A stretch of DNA of 64,000 bases. Source: Singulisphaera sp. GP187 (GTDB lineage: Bacteria > Planctomycetota > Phycisphaerae > Phycisphaerales > SM1A02). Where the stretch lies: contig CAMBMO010000008.1 of assembly GCA_945868805.1 (NCBI GenBank), forward strand, positions 34,287-98,286, written 5' to 3'. A program made the translations under genes and the position numbers. Shown here piece by piece: positions 9,148 through 18,625 of this stretch (positions are counted from its first letter, which is position 1; every line of letters starts with the position of its first letter). The notes under the pieces were generated by a model, which saw only the letters and a program-made list of their open reading frames with translations, did no database searches and was not told where the DNA came from.

Positions 9148-10401
9148 ATGGAATCGCCACGGACGGTCGTTGTTGGAGCCGGCATCGTCGGATTATGCGG
9201 CGCGTACGAACTCGCTCGGCGTGGCGTTGAGGTCGTCGTGCTTGATCGAGACACGACTTTCGACAACGCGTCGTGCGGAAACGCCGGACTTTTTTCGATT
9301 GGTCACTACCCGCTCACGAGGCCGGGGGCATCGCTCCGTGGACTTCGATGGATGTTCAATCGATCGAGCCCGCTTTGGATTCGTCCCAGCTTGTCGCCGG
9401 ATCTCTTGCGTTGGCTCTGGACCTTTCACAGACACTGCAACGATGCGCATCTGCAGCGGTGCTTGCAGACGCTCGGCGCGATGGGATGGCGCACGATCCA
9501 GGCGCTTGAAGAGATCCTTGACACAGAATCCATCGACTGCCTCTACCGGCGCTCTGGATGGCTTGATCTCGTTCTTGACCACGCCAATCTCGATCTGGCG
9601 ACCCGAGAGGCCAAAGTGTTAGCACCGCTGGGATATCGAACGGACCGAATCTCGGGGGCGGAACTGCGTCGAATGGACGGCGCGTACCGCGACGAGGTTG
9701 CAGGAGCAGTTCACTATGTTGACAGCGCGATCATTCATCCAGGACGACTCGTGCGCGGACTCGCTGCGGCATCGGAGCGGCTCGGCGTGACAATTCGAAG
9801 GGGTGTCACCGTCGAGGGGCTCGCGACTGATCGCACGGGGCGGTGCATCGGCGCGCGACTCTCGAGCGGTGAAGTCGTGCGTGGCGAGACAGTCGTCCTC
9901 GCGGCGGGAATCTGGTCCGATGCACTCGCTGCGTCTGCGGGGGTCCGCGTAAAGATGCAACCTGCGCGTGGCTATCACCTGCAGTTGGAGGGAGTCGCGC
10001 AGCTTCCAACGACAGGCGGAGTGATGCACGAAACATTTGTCGCATACAACCCGATGGGAACGCAACTGCGACTCGCGGGTACGCTTGAAATCGCGCCAGT
10101 GGGCCGACCGTGGATGCGACGACGACTCGGCGCACTCATCACGGGCGCGCGGCGGTATCTGCATGGCATCGACTCTGGGCGCGCAACCGAGGAGTGGGCC
10201 GGCTATCGACCTTGCACCGCCGACGGAATGCCCGTCATCGGTTTCATCCGTGAAACTCCTGGTCTCTACGTCGCCACTGGGCATGCAATGATGGGGCTCA
10301 TGCTCGGACCCATTACCGGCAGAATGATTGCGGCTGACATCTGCGGAGAATCATCGACGATCGATCCAGAAATTCTTGCAAGCGTCCGCCCGGATCGATA
10401 G
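9148..10401 (+). CDS. FAD-dependent oxidoreductase, DadA-like D-amino acid dehydrogenase
   Basis: 417 residues. The N-terminal dinucleotide motif VVVGAGIVGLCGAYELARRG and acidic turn VVLDRD mark an FAD-binding DAO-family enzyme. SCGNAGLFSIGHYPL, AAGIWSDALAASAGV, PARGYHLQLEG and the C-terminal ATGHAMMGLMLGPITGRMIA match the small subunit of D-amino acid dehydrogenase and related proline/hydroxyproline-pathway enzymes. The expected reaction is oxidative deamination of a D-amino acid, with electrons passed to the respiratory chain. The substrate is not assignable. Genes of amino-acid catabolism (ureohydrolase, ast cluster) lie within 10 kb. It faces the ROK kinase tail to tail. Confidence 0.85.
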   Translation: MESPRTVVVGAGIVGLCGAYELARRGVEVVVLDRDTTFDNASCGNAGLFSIGHYPLTRPGASLRGLRWMFNRSSPLWIRPSLSPDLLRWLWTFHRHCNDAHLQRCLQTLGAMGWRTIQALEEILDTESIDCLYRRSGWLDLVLDHANLDLATREAKVLAPLGYRTDRISGAELRRMDGAYRDEVAGAVHYVDSAIIHPGRLVRGLAAASERLGVTIRRGVTVEGLATDRTGRCIGARLSSGEVVRGETVVLAAGIWSDALAASAGVRVKMQPARGYHLQLEGVAQLPTTGGVMHETFVAYNPMGTQLRLAGTLEIAPVGRPWMRRRLGALITGARRYLHGIDSGRATEEWAGYRPCTADGMPVIGFIRETPGLYVATGHAMMGLMLGPITGRMIAADICGESSTIDPEILASVRPDR

Positions 10402-10427
10402 CAACCTGCAACCTTCGTCGCGAGCCG

Positions 10428-11336
10428 TCACTCCCTCGCGTCCCATAGGCGCGCCGCGCCACGCACGCCACTGGCATCGCCAAATTGCGCTGGAACGATC
10501 GGCGTATCGAACTGATCCGAAAATACTCGCGACGCGACCCTGGTCGGTGTTCGCTCGAATATTGCCTTGATGTTGCTGACTCCGCCCCCCACAACGACGA
10601 CATCGGGGTCGATCGTATTCACCACCACCGCGAGTGCGCTCGCAAATCGTTCGCAGAGCAATTCGATCACCGCATGGGCGCTTGGATCCAATCGCTCGCT
10701 ACTTCGTGAATCGATCTCGTCGAGCGATCGGCGCTCGTTCGTGTGGCGAAAGTATTCCGACTCCAAAGCGGGTCCAGAGAGAAACTGCTCGATGCAACCA
10801 TCTTGACCGCAGTAACACCGACGAGCGCGACGCTCCGCGCGATCCGTTTCGGGCATCGGACAATGCCCCCACTCGCCACCGATGGCGTTGCGACCAGTCA
10901 CGATTCGCTGATCGACGACAACACCGCCACCGATTCCCGTCCCCATGATGACCGCAAAGACGACACGCGCCCCGCGCCCCGCGCCATCGAACGCTTCGCT
11001 CAGCGCGAGACAATTGGCATCGTTGGCTCCTCGCACCTCTCTGCCGATTCGGCGGGTCAGATCTCCAAGAAGATCGCGCCCGTTCAAGCAGGTCGAGTTG
11101 GCATTGCGATGCATCGCGGTCCTTGGTGAGACACTTCCTGGATAACCGATTCCAATGGTGCACTCGCCACCGACTTCCGCCTCGATTGAGAGCGCCAGCG
11201 ACGCGACCGCCTCGATCGTCTCTTCGTAGTTTCCCTTCGGAGTCTCGACGCGTCTGCGAACGAGTTCGCGACCATCGTCGCGCAGGGCACATCCTGCGAT
11301 CTTCGTTCCGCCGAGATCGATCCCGACTCGCATCAT
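10428..11336 (-). CDS. ROK family sugar kinase (glucokinase-like)
   Basis: 302 residues from the ATG at 11336, which overlaps the stop of the ureohydrolase gene (ATGA), so the two are translationally coupled. Seen: the phosphate-binding VGIDLGGTKIAGCAL, ANDANCLALSE with the catalytic Asp region, VIMGTGIGGGVVVD, EWGHCPMP, and the ROK zinc motif CYCGQDGCIEQFLSG. No N-terminal helix-turn-helix is present, so this is a kinase rather than a NagC/Mlc-type repressor. The likely substrate is glucose or another hexose; the exact sugar is inference. Coupling to a ureohydrolase has no obvious metabolic logic. Confidence 0.9.
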   Translation of the reverse strand: MMRVGIDLGGTKIAGCALRDDGRELVRRRVETPKGNYEETIEAVASLALSIEAEVGGECTIGIGYPGSVSPRTAMHRNANSTCLNGRDLLGDLTRRIGREVRGANDANCLALSEAFDGAGRGARVVFAVIMGTGIGGGVVVDQRIVTGRNAIGGEWGHCPMPETDRAERRARRCYCGQDGCIEQFLSGPALESEYFRHTNERRSLDEIDSRSSERLDPSAHAVIELLCERFASALAVVVNTIDPDVVVVGGGVSNIKAIFERTPTRVASRVFSDQFDTPIVPAQFGDASGVRGAARLWDARE

Positions 11337-12286
11337 GACGCAACCGCGAATGACCGGACGATCGTGTCGATCACAGCGGCCCCAAGTCGTGCGGTGCGAC
11401 CGCCGATATCCAAACTCGGAGCGCACTCGGCGATTTCGATTCCCGCGATCTTGCCACTCGCTGCGATTCGTCGCACGACCGTTCGGAATGTCGCATCGGG
11501 CGCGATTCCCATCGGCGATGGAGCGCTCACGCCCGGCGAAGCTGCCGCGCTAAAGACATCGAGATCGATGCTGAGGCAGACGAGGTCGACTGAGGCGACG
11601 AATCGATCGATCAACTGGAGGAGTGACGCCTCTTGTCCAGGATGGAACGCATCGGCATCAACCAACTGTGCGCCGGCGCCACACGCGACATGAATGAGTG
11701 CAGGAGTATTGTGCGGCGGTTGCATACCGAGGACGAGATACTTGAACGGTCTCCCATGAGCGACGCTCCACGCGTGAACCTGCGAATAGGGAGTTCCGGA
11801 GTTCGCACGTCCGCCCGGGAGCGATCGCATATCGATGTGCGCATCGAAGTTGATGCATCCCACGACTGCTCCATCCGACGCCGCTCGTACTGTGCCAAGC
11901 CAGTGCCCGAATGCCTGATCGTGGCCTCCACCAAGGACGAGGGGAGTGCCGCCACCTGCGCGCACGGCGGCCACCGCGGCCGCGAGCGATGACTGCCACG
12001 ACTCGACATCGTCGCCCGTTCCTATGACATCGCCGGCATCGAAGAGTGCATGCGAAGTCGGCACTGGAAGATTGGCGCACGCTGTTCGAAGCGCAGCGGG
12101 GCCATCCGCCGATCCAGTTCGACCGAGATTCGCCCGAACCCCGGCATCAGTCGGATAGCCGATGACCACGATCGGTCGCTTGCGCCCGCGTGTCAGTGGC
12201 GACGCGTCCCAAGGACGAATCACCTGATGCCATCGCTGTGCCGCTGGATCCGAACCATCATCGCGTCCTCGCCAAACCCATGTCAT
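11333..12286 (-). CDS. Ureohydrolase family, formimidoylglutamase (HutG)-like
   Basis: 317 residues from the ATG at 12286; longer starts overlap the region before the divergent peptidase. The arginase-fold metal ligands are all visible: GGGHDQAFGHW, NFDAHIDMR and SIDLDVF, in the correct order. The spacing and surroundings (RANSGTPYSQ and AAASPGVSAPSPMGI) fit formimidoylglutamase, the last step of histidine degradation to glutamate, better than arginase or agmatinase. No other hut gene is in the window. An arginase activity feeding the nearby succinyl-ornithine genes cannot be excluded and would be of interest. Two Mn ions are expected. Confidence 0.8.
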   Translation of the reverse strand: MTWVWRGRDDGSDPAAQRWHQVIRPWDASPLTRGRKRPIVVIGYPTDAGVRANLGRTGSADGPAALRTACANLPVPTSHALFDAGDVIGTGDDVESWQSSLAAAVAAVRAGGGTPLVLGGGHDQAFGHWLGTVRAASDGAVVGCINFDAHIDMRSLPGGRANSGTPYSQVHAWSVAHGRPFKYLVLGMQPPHNTPALIHVACGAGAQLVDADAFHPGQEASLLQLIDRFVASVDLVCLSIDLDVFSAAASPGVSAPSPMGIAPDATFRTVVRRIAASGKIAGIEIAECAPSLDIGGRTARLGAAVIDTIVRSFAVAS

Positions 12287-12312
12287 AGAGGATGATCCTA
12301 CGATGAACTCAC

Positions 12313-14397
12313 ATGACACGATCGACACCATCGAAACCCTCGACACGACGCACTCGAACTGCATCGCGCAAGATCACACCCGACGACCTGAGAAGAATCG
12401 TCATTCCATCAGATCCGCAGATTGACCCGAGTGGAGAGCGGGTCGCGTTCGTCCGAAAAATCGCTGATGGTCCGGGCACATACAAAACGGAGATATGGAT
12501 CGCGTTTGCGGACGGAGCGCATCGCCCGCGTCGCCTCTCCTCTGGTCCACGCGATCGTTCACCAAGATGGTCGCCGACTGGGAATGCGCTGGCGTTCGTG
12601 CGCGAAGAAGATCGTGGAATTCCGCAGATCATGATCGCCGGGCTGCGTGGCAACACGATCATGGCGGCAAAGCGGATGACGAAACTTTCGGCGAGTTCTA
12701 TCGGAGAGCTTCGATGGTCGCCCTCGGGAGATCGAATTGCCTTCGCCCTGCGCGAGACCGATCCTTGCAGAACACCTGCAGCCGCAAAGGCGCGCGAGAA
12801 CGAGAAGCGCAGTACACCGCCGCTGGTTGTGGATGACCCGTGGTATCGACTCGATGGGGATGGGATTTTCGGGTCGGCACGCTTTCGGCTGATGGTGCTG
12901 ACAGTCGCGAATCGGCGTGTTCGCGAACTCGCGCTCGGTGACACACTTGGCATGTTCTCTTTCGATTGGTCGCCCGATGGCAAGTCAATCGCAGCCACAG
13001 TGAATCGTTCGAAGCGGGCGCTCTTTGAACCGTGGAAGTCCGAGCTTGTGATCTGCGACGCACAGGGCGGGAGCATCAAAGCGATTGCATCGATCCCCGA
13101 TGGCCCCAAGGGAGCAGTTTCGTGGAGTCCCGATGGAACGAAGCTTGCCTTCGCGGGTCGCACTGGAAAGACCGAGATGTACGCGACTGAAAATCTCGGA
13201 CTCTTCGTCCACGATCTCGAAACGAAGACGACTCGCAATCTTCTCGCGGCGAGCGATTTCTGCCTGATGAGTGCCACGCTTTCGGACACGGTTGATGCGG
13301 CATTCGCAGCATGGTTCCGCTGGATGCCCGGTGGCGAATCGCTTCTCATGCGAATTGGCTGGCATGGATCGGGGCACATCGCGAGCGCAAACCTTCGGGG
13401 CAAGATGATCGCCCTGCACACTCCACCGGGGTGCGAGCACCTCCCGTCGACATTGTCGCGCGATGGAACGCGAGTCGCCCTCGTCCGAACGGCGCCCACT
13501 GAAATGCCCGAAGTCTGTATCGCCGAAGTTGCGGGGCGCGAGTTTCCAATCCGGCAGCTGACGAATCTCAACACCGCGCTCTGCGACGAGCTGAATCTCG
13601 CGCATCCAGAGGAGGCGTGGACAACCGCAAAGGACGGAGCTTCGGTCCACTACTGGGTGATGCGACCGCCTGCCGGAGGGCGCGCAAAAAGTCGAACACC
13701 TGCGGTTCTCGAAGTGCACGGTGGTCCTCATGCGCAGTATGGGTGGCCATTCTTTCTTGAGTTTCAGTTGCTAGCTGCAGCAGGCATCACGGTGTACTAC
13801 GGCAATCCGCGCGGATCGAAGGGGTATGGTCGGGCATCCTGTTCCACGATTCATGGGAAGTGGGGAACGAAGGATTGGGTCGACATCCAAGCGATCACAC
13901 AAGCTATGAGTCGCGACCGCGCCATCGACAAGAACCGCATCGGGATCATGGGTGGGTCGTACGGTGGGTACATGACACTTTGGGCAGTCGGTCATTCGAA
14001 TTCCTATTGCGGCGCCATCAGCGACCGATGCGTTTCAAACATCGTCAGCCACAACGGAAATTCTGACTTCCCCGAAATCCCGGGCATGTATTGGAAGGGA
14101 TCTGCGTACGCCAAGCCCGCCGCAATGTGGAAGTCCAGCCCAATCGCGAGCTTTTCACGCGTTCGAACACCGATGATGCTGATCCATAGCGAGGGGGATC
14201 TGCGTTGCAACATCGAGCAGTCCGAACAAGTCCACACCGCGCTCGCGGCGCAAGACGTTCCAGTTCGATTTATTCGATATCCACGCGAGACGAGTCACGG
14301 AATGAGTCGAATGGGTCCACCCGATCTGCGAATTCACCGGCTACGAGAGATCCTCGCATGGTGGAAGAACATTTTTGGCGGCGGCGTTACCAAGTGA
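12313..14397 (+). CDS. S9 family peptidase (acylaminoacyl-peptidase/prolyl oligopeptidase type)
   Basis: 694 residues, normal for the S9C group. An N-terminal beta-propeller with WD40-like PD40 repeats (RWSPTGNALAFV, RWSPSGDRIAFAL, DWSPDGKSIAAT, SWSPDGTKLAFAG) is followed by an alpha/beta-hydrolase domain. The nucleophile is Ser549 in GIMGGSYGGYMTLW; the acid is in HSEGDLRC and the histidine in RETSHGMSR. VLEVHGGPHAQYGWPF supplies the oxyanion region. No signal peptide is seen, so it is probably a cytoplasmic exopeptidase. A 421-residue open frame on the opposite strand is a composition artefact. Convergent with the AsmA-like gene. Confidence 0.9.
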   Translation: MTRSTPSKPSTRRTRTASRKITPDDLRRIVIPSDPQIDPSGERVAFVRKIADGPGTYKTEIWIAFADGAHRPRRLSSGPRDRSPRWSPTGNALAFVREEDRGIPQIMIAGLRGNTIMAAKRMTKLSASSIGELRWSPSGDRIAFALRETDPCRTPAAAKARENEKRSTPPLVVDDPWYRLDGDGIFGSARFRLMVLTVANRRVRELALGDTLGMFSFDWSPDGKSIAATVNRSKRALFEPWKSELVICDAQGGSIKAIASIPDGPKGAVSWSPDGTKLAFAGRTGKTEMYATENLGLFVHDLETKTTRNLLAASDFCLMSATLSDTVDAAFAAWFRWMPGGESLLMRIGWHGSGHIASANLRGKMIALHTPPGCEHLPSTLSRDGTRVALVRTAPTEMPEVCIAEVAGREFPIRQLTNLNTALCDELNLAHPEEAWTTAKDGASVHYWVMRPPAGGRAKSRTPAVLEVHGGPHAQYGWPFFLEFQLLAAAGITVYYGNPRGSKGYGRASCSTIHGKWGTKDWVDIQAITQAMSRDRAIDKNRIGIMGGSYGGYMTLWAVGHSNSYCGAISDRCVSNIVSHNGNSDFPEIPGMYWKGSAYAKPAAMWKSSPIASFSRVRTPMMLIHSEGDLRCNIEQSEQVHTALAAQDVPVRFIRYPRETSHGMSRMGPPDLRIHRLREILAWWKNIFGGGVTK

Positions 14398-14414
14398 TTA
14401 TGAACTGATCATGA

Positions 14415-15281
14415 TCACTTGTCCCCGAAAATTCCTTTGATCGCGTTGCTCGCCCCGTCGATGGTCTTCCGGATGACTTCGCCTCCCTCGCCGATCACCG
14501 AGCTCGCGGCACCTGACAATGTCGACGAGGCAGAAGTCAGTCCGCTCATCATGTCATTTGGAAGTCCCTTGATGTGCGCCTGAACGATTGCGAGTAGTAA
14601 GCGATCCATCAATTCCGTCGTCACTTCAGACGCGACTTCGTTGATCGTCGTTTTCGTTCCTACATCGCTCACCACGATGTCCGGAATCGTGAACTCGATC
14701 GGCTTGCCCCCGGGAAGCTGCGTCTCTGCTTGAATGACAACCTTGATGTCACTCACTTTGAGTTGCCGAATCGCCACCGAAGCACTGGCCGATTTCGCCG
14801 GAGCCACCGTCTCTGTCGCAGGAGCTGGATTCGCATCCGACCCGACAACCGTCGCGGCGACGACTTGCAGATTCACTTGTTGACCGACTTCGACGATGTA
14901 CACCGTCACGCCCCGAATCTCGATCGAGTCGATGACGATCTCGCTGGACAACAATTCGAACAAGCCTGCGGTGGCAGTCGCCGACGCAACTGTGATCATC
15001 GCGCCATCGCCAAACCCTTTCGGTTGCGCGATCGACAGACCATCGAGCGACGAGCTTCCACCGATGAGACCGATGTGGATCGAACGAACGGTCGTTGCCG
15101 TGCCGAGGACACGCGTTCCAGCAGTCGAAACGACTCGTGCGGCGACGGCATCGAAAAAGAATGCGGCGGCGATGGCACAGGCGAAGACCAGCGCGACCAC
15201 GCCGATGGCAACCTTGCGAATCATCCGACCGATCGACGGGCGATCATGCGATCCATGAACGATTGGTTTCGTACGCGACAT
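14415..15281 (-). CDS. AsmA-like single-pass membrane protein
   Basis: 288 residues from the ATG at 15281; an ATG at 15224 (MIRKVAIGVV) just before the membrane segment is an alternative. One N-terminal transmembrane helix (VAIGVVALVFACAIAAAFFF) is followed by an extended beta-rich region: SIHIGLIGGSSSLDGLSI, then ITVASATATAGLFELLSSEIVID, resembling the start of AsmA/DUF748 proteins that work at the inner/outer membrane interface. A low-complexity Pro/Ala/Thr linker sits mid-protein. Residues after about 200 are amphipathic and rich in Ser/Gly. Function is unknown beyond likely envelope biogenesis. Divergent from folE, convergent with the S9 peptidase. Confidence 0.6.
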   Translation of the reverse strand: MSRTKPIVHGSHDRPSIGRMIRKVAIGVVALVFACAIAAAFFFDAVAARVVSTAGTRVLGTATTVRSIHIGLIGGSSSLDGLSIAQPKGFGDGAMITVASATATAGLFELLSSEIVIDSIEIRGVTVYIVEVGQQVNLQVVAATVVGSDANPAPATETVAPAKSASASVAIRQLKVSDIKVVIQAETQLPGGKPIEFTIPDIVVSDVGTKTTINEVASEVTTELMDRLLLAIVQAHIKGLPNDMMSGLTSASSTLSGAASSVIGEGGEVIRKTIDGASNAIKGIFGDK

Positions 15282-15308
15282 TCGCTGCGAGCCTATCATT
15301 GCCGATCC

Positions 15309-15935
15309 ATGACTTCTTCGTCGCACACCAAACGGATCGATCCGACGGACACGAAGGGCATCGAAGCGATGGCTCACGTGCGTGCGATGCTCACCTTTAT
15401 CGGCGAGGATCCCGACCGCGAAGGACTCGTCGACACGCCGATGCGGGTCGTGCACGCGATGCGCGAACACTTCAGTGGGTACGGGATGGACCCCGCGGAC
15501 GAACTCAGTAGGACATTTTCAGAGATCGATGGGTACGACCAGATGGTTCTCTTAACTGGAATCGACATCCACAGTCACTGTGAACACCACATGGTGCCAT
15601 TCGTCGGCAAAGCACATGTTGCGTACATCCCGAATGGCAAGGTCGTCGGATTGTCGAAACTCGCAAAGGTCGTCGAAATCTTCTCGAAGCGACTACAGGT
15701 CCAAGAGAAATTGACCGCTCAGATCGCGAACGCGATTCAGACCCATCTGCAACCGCTTGGCGCGGCGGTCGTGGTCCAAGCTCGCCACTACTGCATGTGC
15801 TACCGCGGCGTGCGACAGCCTCACGCGTGGACAACCACCAGCAAATTGACTGGGATCTTCTTGGAGGACCCCGCGACACGATCAGAGTTTCTTCGCCTCA
15901 TTTCGCTCGGTCAGGCACCAGCCGCCGGAATGTAA
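15309..15935 (+). CDS. folE: GTP cyclohydrolase I
   Basis: Converts GTP to dihydroneopterin triphosphate, the first step of tetrahydrofolate and queuosine synthesis. 208 residues from the ATG at 15309. Zinc ligands are C91 and H94 in HSHCEHHMVPF and C162 in ARHYCMCYRG. DREGLVDTPMRVVHAM and YIPNGKVVGLSKLAKVVEIFSKRLQVQE are near-identical to the family consensus. A cytoplasmic decamer is expected. Longer upstream readings in this frame run over the divergent gene and were not used. Together with folD it gives the window two folate genes, though not adjacent. Confidence 0.97.
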   Translation: MTSSSHTKRIDPTDTKGIEAMAHVRAMLTFIGEDPDREGLVDTPMRVVHAMREHFSGYGMDPADELSRTFSEIDGYDQMVLLTGIDIHSHCEHHMVPFVGKAHVAYIPNGKVVGLSKLAKVVEIFSKRLQVQEKLTAQIANAIQTHLQPLGAAVVVQARHYCMCYRGVRQPHAWTTTSKLTGIFLEDPATRSEFLRLISLGQAPAAGM

Positions 15936-16004
15936 GAGTCCACCTCAGGAATTTCTACCAACTGGAGCGAGGTGTTTCCAGAGAGATCGCCGTGAGACTG
16001 ATGT

Positions 16005-17525
16005 CTAGAAGGGTCGCATTCCCTGCGGAAGGGCGACCGCATCGGTCCGTTCTTCGAGATGTGCGATCGGCATCGCGCAGTAGTCCAAGCTGAATGATCC
16101 CGCAGGACGGTTGTTGCCGGATCGACCGAGTCCGCCGAAGGGCAATCGACTACTCGCCCCCGCTGTTCCAACATTCCAATTAATGCAACCCGCACGAAGA
16201 TGGGGGACGATGCGTTTCCATCGATCCTCGCTCGCGGTGAAGACCGCGGCCGCCAATCCGAATTGCGTCGCATTCGCCTGCTCGATCGCGTCTTCGTCGT
16301 CGCGAGCGATGGCGATCTGAACCAGCGGTCCAAAACACTCCTCGTCGGTGATCGAATCGAATCGCTGGACTTGCAATGCTCCAGGAGTGAGGAACCACCC
16401 GTCGCGATCGAGTTTCGTTACTGGAAGAATGGTGACCGCTCCCTCGCGAACCCGACGGGATTGGAACGCGATCACATTCTCCCGCGCGTCGCTCGAGATC
16501 ATCGGTCCCATGAAATTCGGTTCGTCAGACTCTCCGGGACCAATGAGAAGCGTGCTGGCGACTTTCGCGAAGAGTGGTATGAACTGATCTGCGATCTTTG
16601 CATTGACGACGATCCGTCGAGTGCAAGTACATCGTTGACCGGCCGTTGCGAAGGCGGATCGCACGCATTCGACGACCGCCTGCTTCAAGTGACAGTCCTC
16701 GCACACAATCGCGGCATTGCTCCCGCCCATCTCGAGCGCGACCATCCGTCCGGGACGATCGATGTTTGCGGCGAGAATGCGTCGGCCCGTGATCCACGAT
16801 CCAGTGAAGAGGATCCCGTCGATTCCCGCATGCTCGCTCAGTCGTGCGGCCACAGTTGGTCCTCCCGCAACCACATTGAAGACTCCTGGCGGAAATCCTG
16901 CGAGGTCGGACAGTTCCGCCAGAAGTTGACCGACCGCTGGCGCTCGTTCGCTCGGTTTAAACACCACGGTGTTTCCAGTCAGAAGTGCAGGAACGAAATG
17001 ACCGTTTGGCAGATGCGCAGGGAAATTGAAGGGACCGAAAACCGCCATGACTCCGTGTGGCCGAAACGCGCAGACACCGCGTCGCGTCGGGTTGACGACG
17101 AAGTCGAATCCCAAAACGCGACCCACGCTCGGTCCTTCAAGCGTGATCGATACCTTTTCAGCGAGCGCTTTCGCTTCCAGCCTGCTCTCCGCGAGAGTCT
17201 TTCCAGTCTCCAGCGTGATCAAGCGCGCGATCCGATCTTCATGTGCGATGAGGACATCGCGCCATGTCGCCAGAAGCTGACCTCGACTTTCCTGACTCGC
17301 GGATCGCCAATCACGTGAGCTCGCTCGTGCTGCCTCGATGGCATTTTCAATATGCGATGGTTCCGCCGCTCCTCTCCAGACGCTGACGGCTGGTTGCGCA
17401 GGATCGTGGCTCTCGACAAGTTCAGCGGTCGGTCCGTTGGCAGTCGATCGGAGCGGGCGAAATCGGCCGCCAATAAAATCGCTGGGCTCGGATGTCAAGA
17501 ACCCCCGCCGATACGCTTCGTTCAT
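16005..17525 (-). CDS. astD: N-succinylglutamate 5-semialdehyde dehydrogenase
   Basis: Oxidises succinylglutamate semialdehyde to succinylglutamate with NAD, the fourth step of the arginine succinyltransferase pathway. 506 residues from the ATG at 17525, which overlaps the stop of astA (ATGA). Seen: PHGVMAVFGPFNFPAHLPNGH and NTVVFKPSERAPAVG, typical of AstD rather than general aldehyde dehydrogenases, FTGSWITGRRI, the catalytic glutamate in ALEMGGSNAAIV, and the catalytic cysteine in ATAGQRCTCTRR. INWNVGTAGASSRLPFGGLGRSGN near the end also matches AstD. Last gene of the cluster; convergent with folE. Confidence 0.9.
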   Translation of the reverse strand: MNEAYRRGFLTSEPSDFIGGRFRPLRSTANGPTAELVESHDPAQPAVSVWRGAAEPSHIENAIEAARASSRDWRSASQESRGQLLATWRDVLIAHEDRIARLITLETGKTLAESRLEAKALAEKVSITLEGPSVGRVLGFDFVVNPTRRGVCAFRPHGVMAVFGPFNFPAHLPNGHFVPALLTGNTVVFKPSERAPAVGQLLAELSDLAGFPPGVFNVVAGGPTVAARLSEHAGIDGILFTGSWITGRRILAANIDRPGRMVALEMGGSNAAIVCEDCHLKQAVVECVRSAFATAGQRCTCTRRIVVNAKIADQFIPLFAKVASTLLIGPGESDEPNFMGPMISSDARENVIAFQSRRVREGAVTILPVTKLDRDGWFLTPGALQVQRFDSITDEECFGPLVQIAIARDDEDAIEQANATQFGLAAAVFTASEDRWKRIVPHLRAGCINWNVGTAGASSRLPFGGLGRSGNNRPAGSFSLDYCAMPIAHLEERTDAVALPQGMRPF

Positions 17526-18622
17526 CGTCGACTCCGCGATCCTTGCTTTCGCTTCGGTGTCGAAACCTTGTTGAGATCGACGGCGTTGCCGTGCGCGTCG
17601 AATGCGGTCACCCCGATCTTCAAGCCTGTCTCCGCACCGAGTGCAGAAATCGTCCGTGCGGGGAGCCGAACTTGGCTCATGGCGCTCGCGCTCCCTCCGA
17701 TGGCGAACTCGCTCCGAACTGCGCGAAAGCCGAACTCGCCTTCGCATGAGACGACTCCCGTGTGTGAGCCTCGCGTCGAGACACCAGCAAGTTTGAGAGC
17801 GAGCGAGTGACGAACGATCGGGATCTCGTCGCGCCTCGCCTGCAAGTACGGTCCACCATCGAATGGATCAACATGATCCTGCGCTCGAAATCCCAACTTT
17901 TCCAGCATGCGGAGCGCGGGCAATGTCTCGTCGCCGACTTTCCCAACAAGTTGGCGTGCTTCAGGGGGCAGGAGCGACGTGTAAATCTCAATCGACGGAA
18001 AGAGCTTCAATATGAACTCTTTGCTTCGCTGGTTGAATGTGTCCGCTTCGGTGTACGACAAGTTGATGAATCGCCGACCGAGATAGTCCCAAAGGGATGA
18101 GTGGCTGTCTGGCGTCAGCGCGCCCATCATCTCAGCGATGATCCGCTGCTGAAACCACTTCTTGTGCAATCCAATGAACTGGAAACGTGCGTACGAAAGG
18201 AGCGATCCAAGTTTTTGCGGATGACCTCGATATCCGGGTGCGAGAATCAATCCGCCAATCTCGCTCGGACCGGTTTCGTCCGTGTCGAGTTGGATCGTGA
18301 CATGCACCTGACCCGTCCCAAGATCTCGGCTGTAATGCTCGCGCTTACGGACTTTGAAAAAGAGGTGTGGATGGCCCGCCCAAGAGATCTTGGAGTAGAC
18401 GGCGCTCGTCCCGATCACGGAACTGCTATCGAGGTCCTCGAGGACGAAGACATACTCGCGCCCCTTCGCCTCTTTCACGGAACCCGCGAACGCACGCTGG
18501 CTTCGTTCGATCTTTCCCGCGAGCGAGTCCTTGTCTTGCGGCAAGTTGAATGAATGCACCAATCGCGACAACTTCAGAAGTTGTGGCATATCTCCATTGA
18601 CGGCCTGTCGAATGATGAACAT
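17522..18622 (-). CDS. astA: Arginine/ornithine N-succinyltransferase
   Basis: Transfers succinyl from succinyl-CoA to the alpha-amino group of arginine (AruF/AruG types also use ornithine). 366 residues. Family motifs: YVFVLEDLDSSSVIGTSAVY, DETGPSEIGGLILAPGYRG, GSLLSYARFQFIG, IAEMMGAL, LWDYLGRRFINLSYTEAD, and LLPPEARQLVGKVGDETLPALRMLEKLGF. GNAT-like fold. The gene is 3 bp downstream of the aminotransferase and overlaps astD by 4 bases, so the three form one translational unit. Because astB is missing nearby, ornithine may be the real substrate here; that is inference. Confidence 0.9.
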   Translation of the reverse strand: MFIIRQAVNGDMPQLLKLSRLVHSFNLPQDKDSLAGKIERSQRAFAGSVKEAKGREYVFVLEDLDSSSVIGTSAVYSKISWAGHPHLFFKVRKREHYSRDLGTGQVHVTIQLDTDETGPSEIGGLILAPGYRGHPQKLGSLLSYARFQFIGLHKKWFQQRIIAEMMGALTPDSHSSLWDYLGRRFINLSYTEADTFNQRSKEFILKLFPSIEIYTSLLPPEARQLVGKVGDETLPALRMLEKLGFRAQDHVDPFDGGPYLQARRDEIPIVRHSLALKLAGVSTRGSHTGVVSCEGEFGFRAVRSEFAIGGSASAMSQVRLPARTISALGAETGLKIGVTAFDAHGNAVDLNKVSTPKRKQGSRSRR

Positions 18623-18625
18623 GGG

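Noticed and set aside
12309..13574. 421-codon open frame opposite the S9 peptidase
   Set aside because: It lies wholly antisense to a gene with complete PD40 repeats and catalytic motifs, and its translation is Arg/Ser-rich with no domain; GC-rich antisense frames stay open by chance.
16200..17318. 372-codon plus-strand frame over astD
   Set aside because: Antisense to clear AstD coding sequence; low-complexity basic composition and no plausible start signal.
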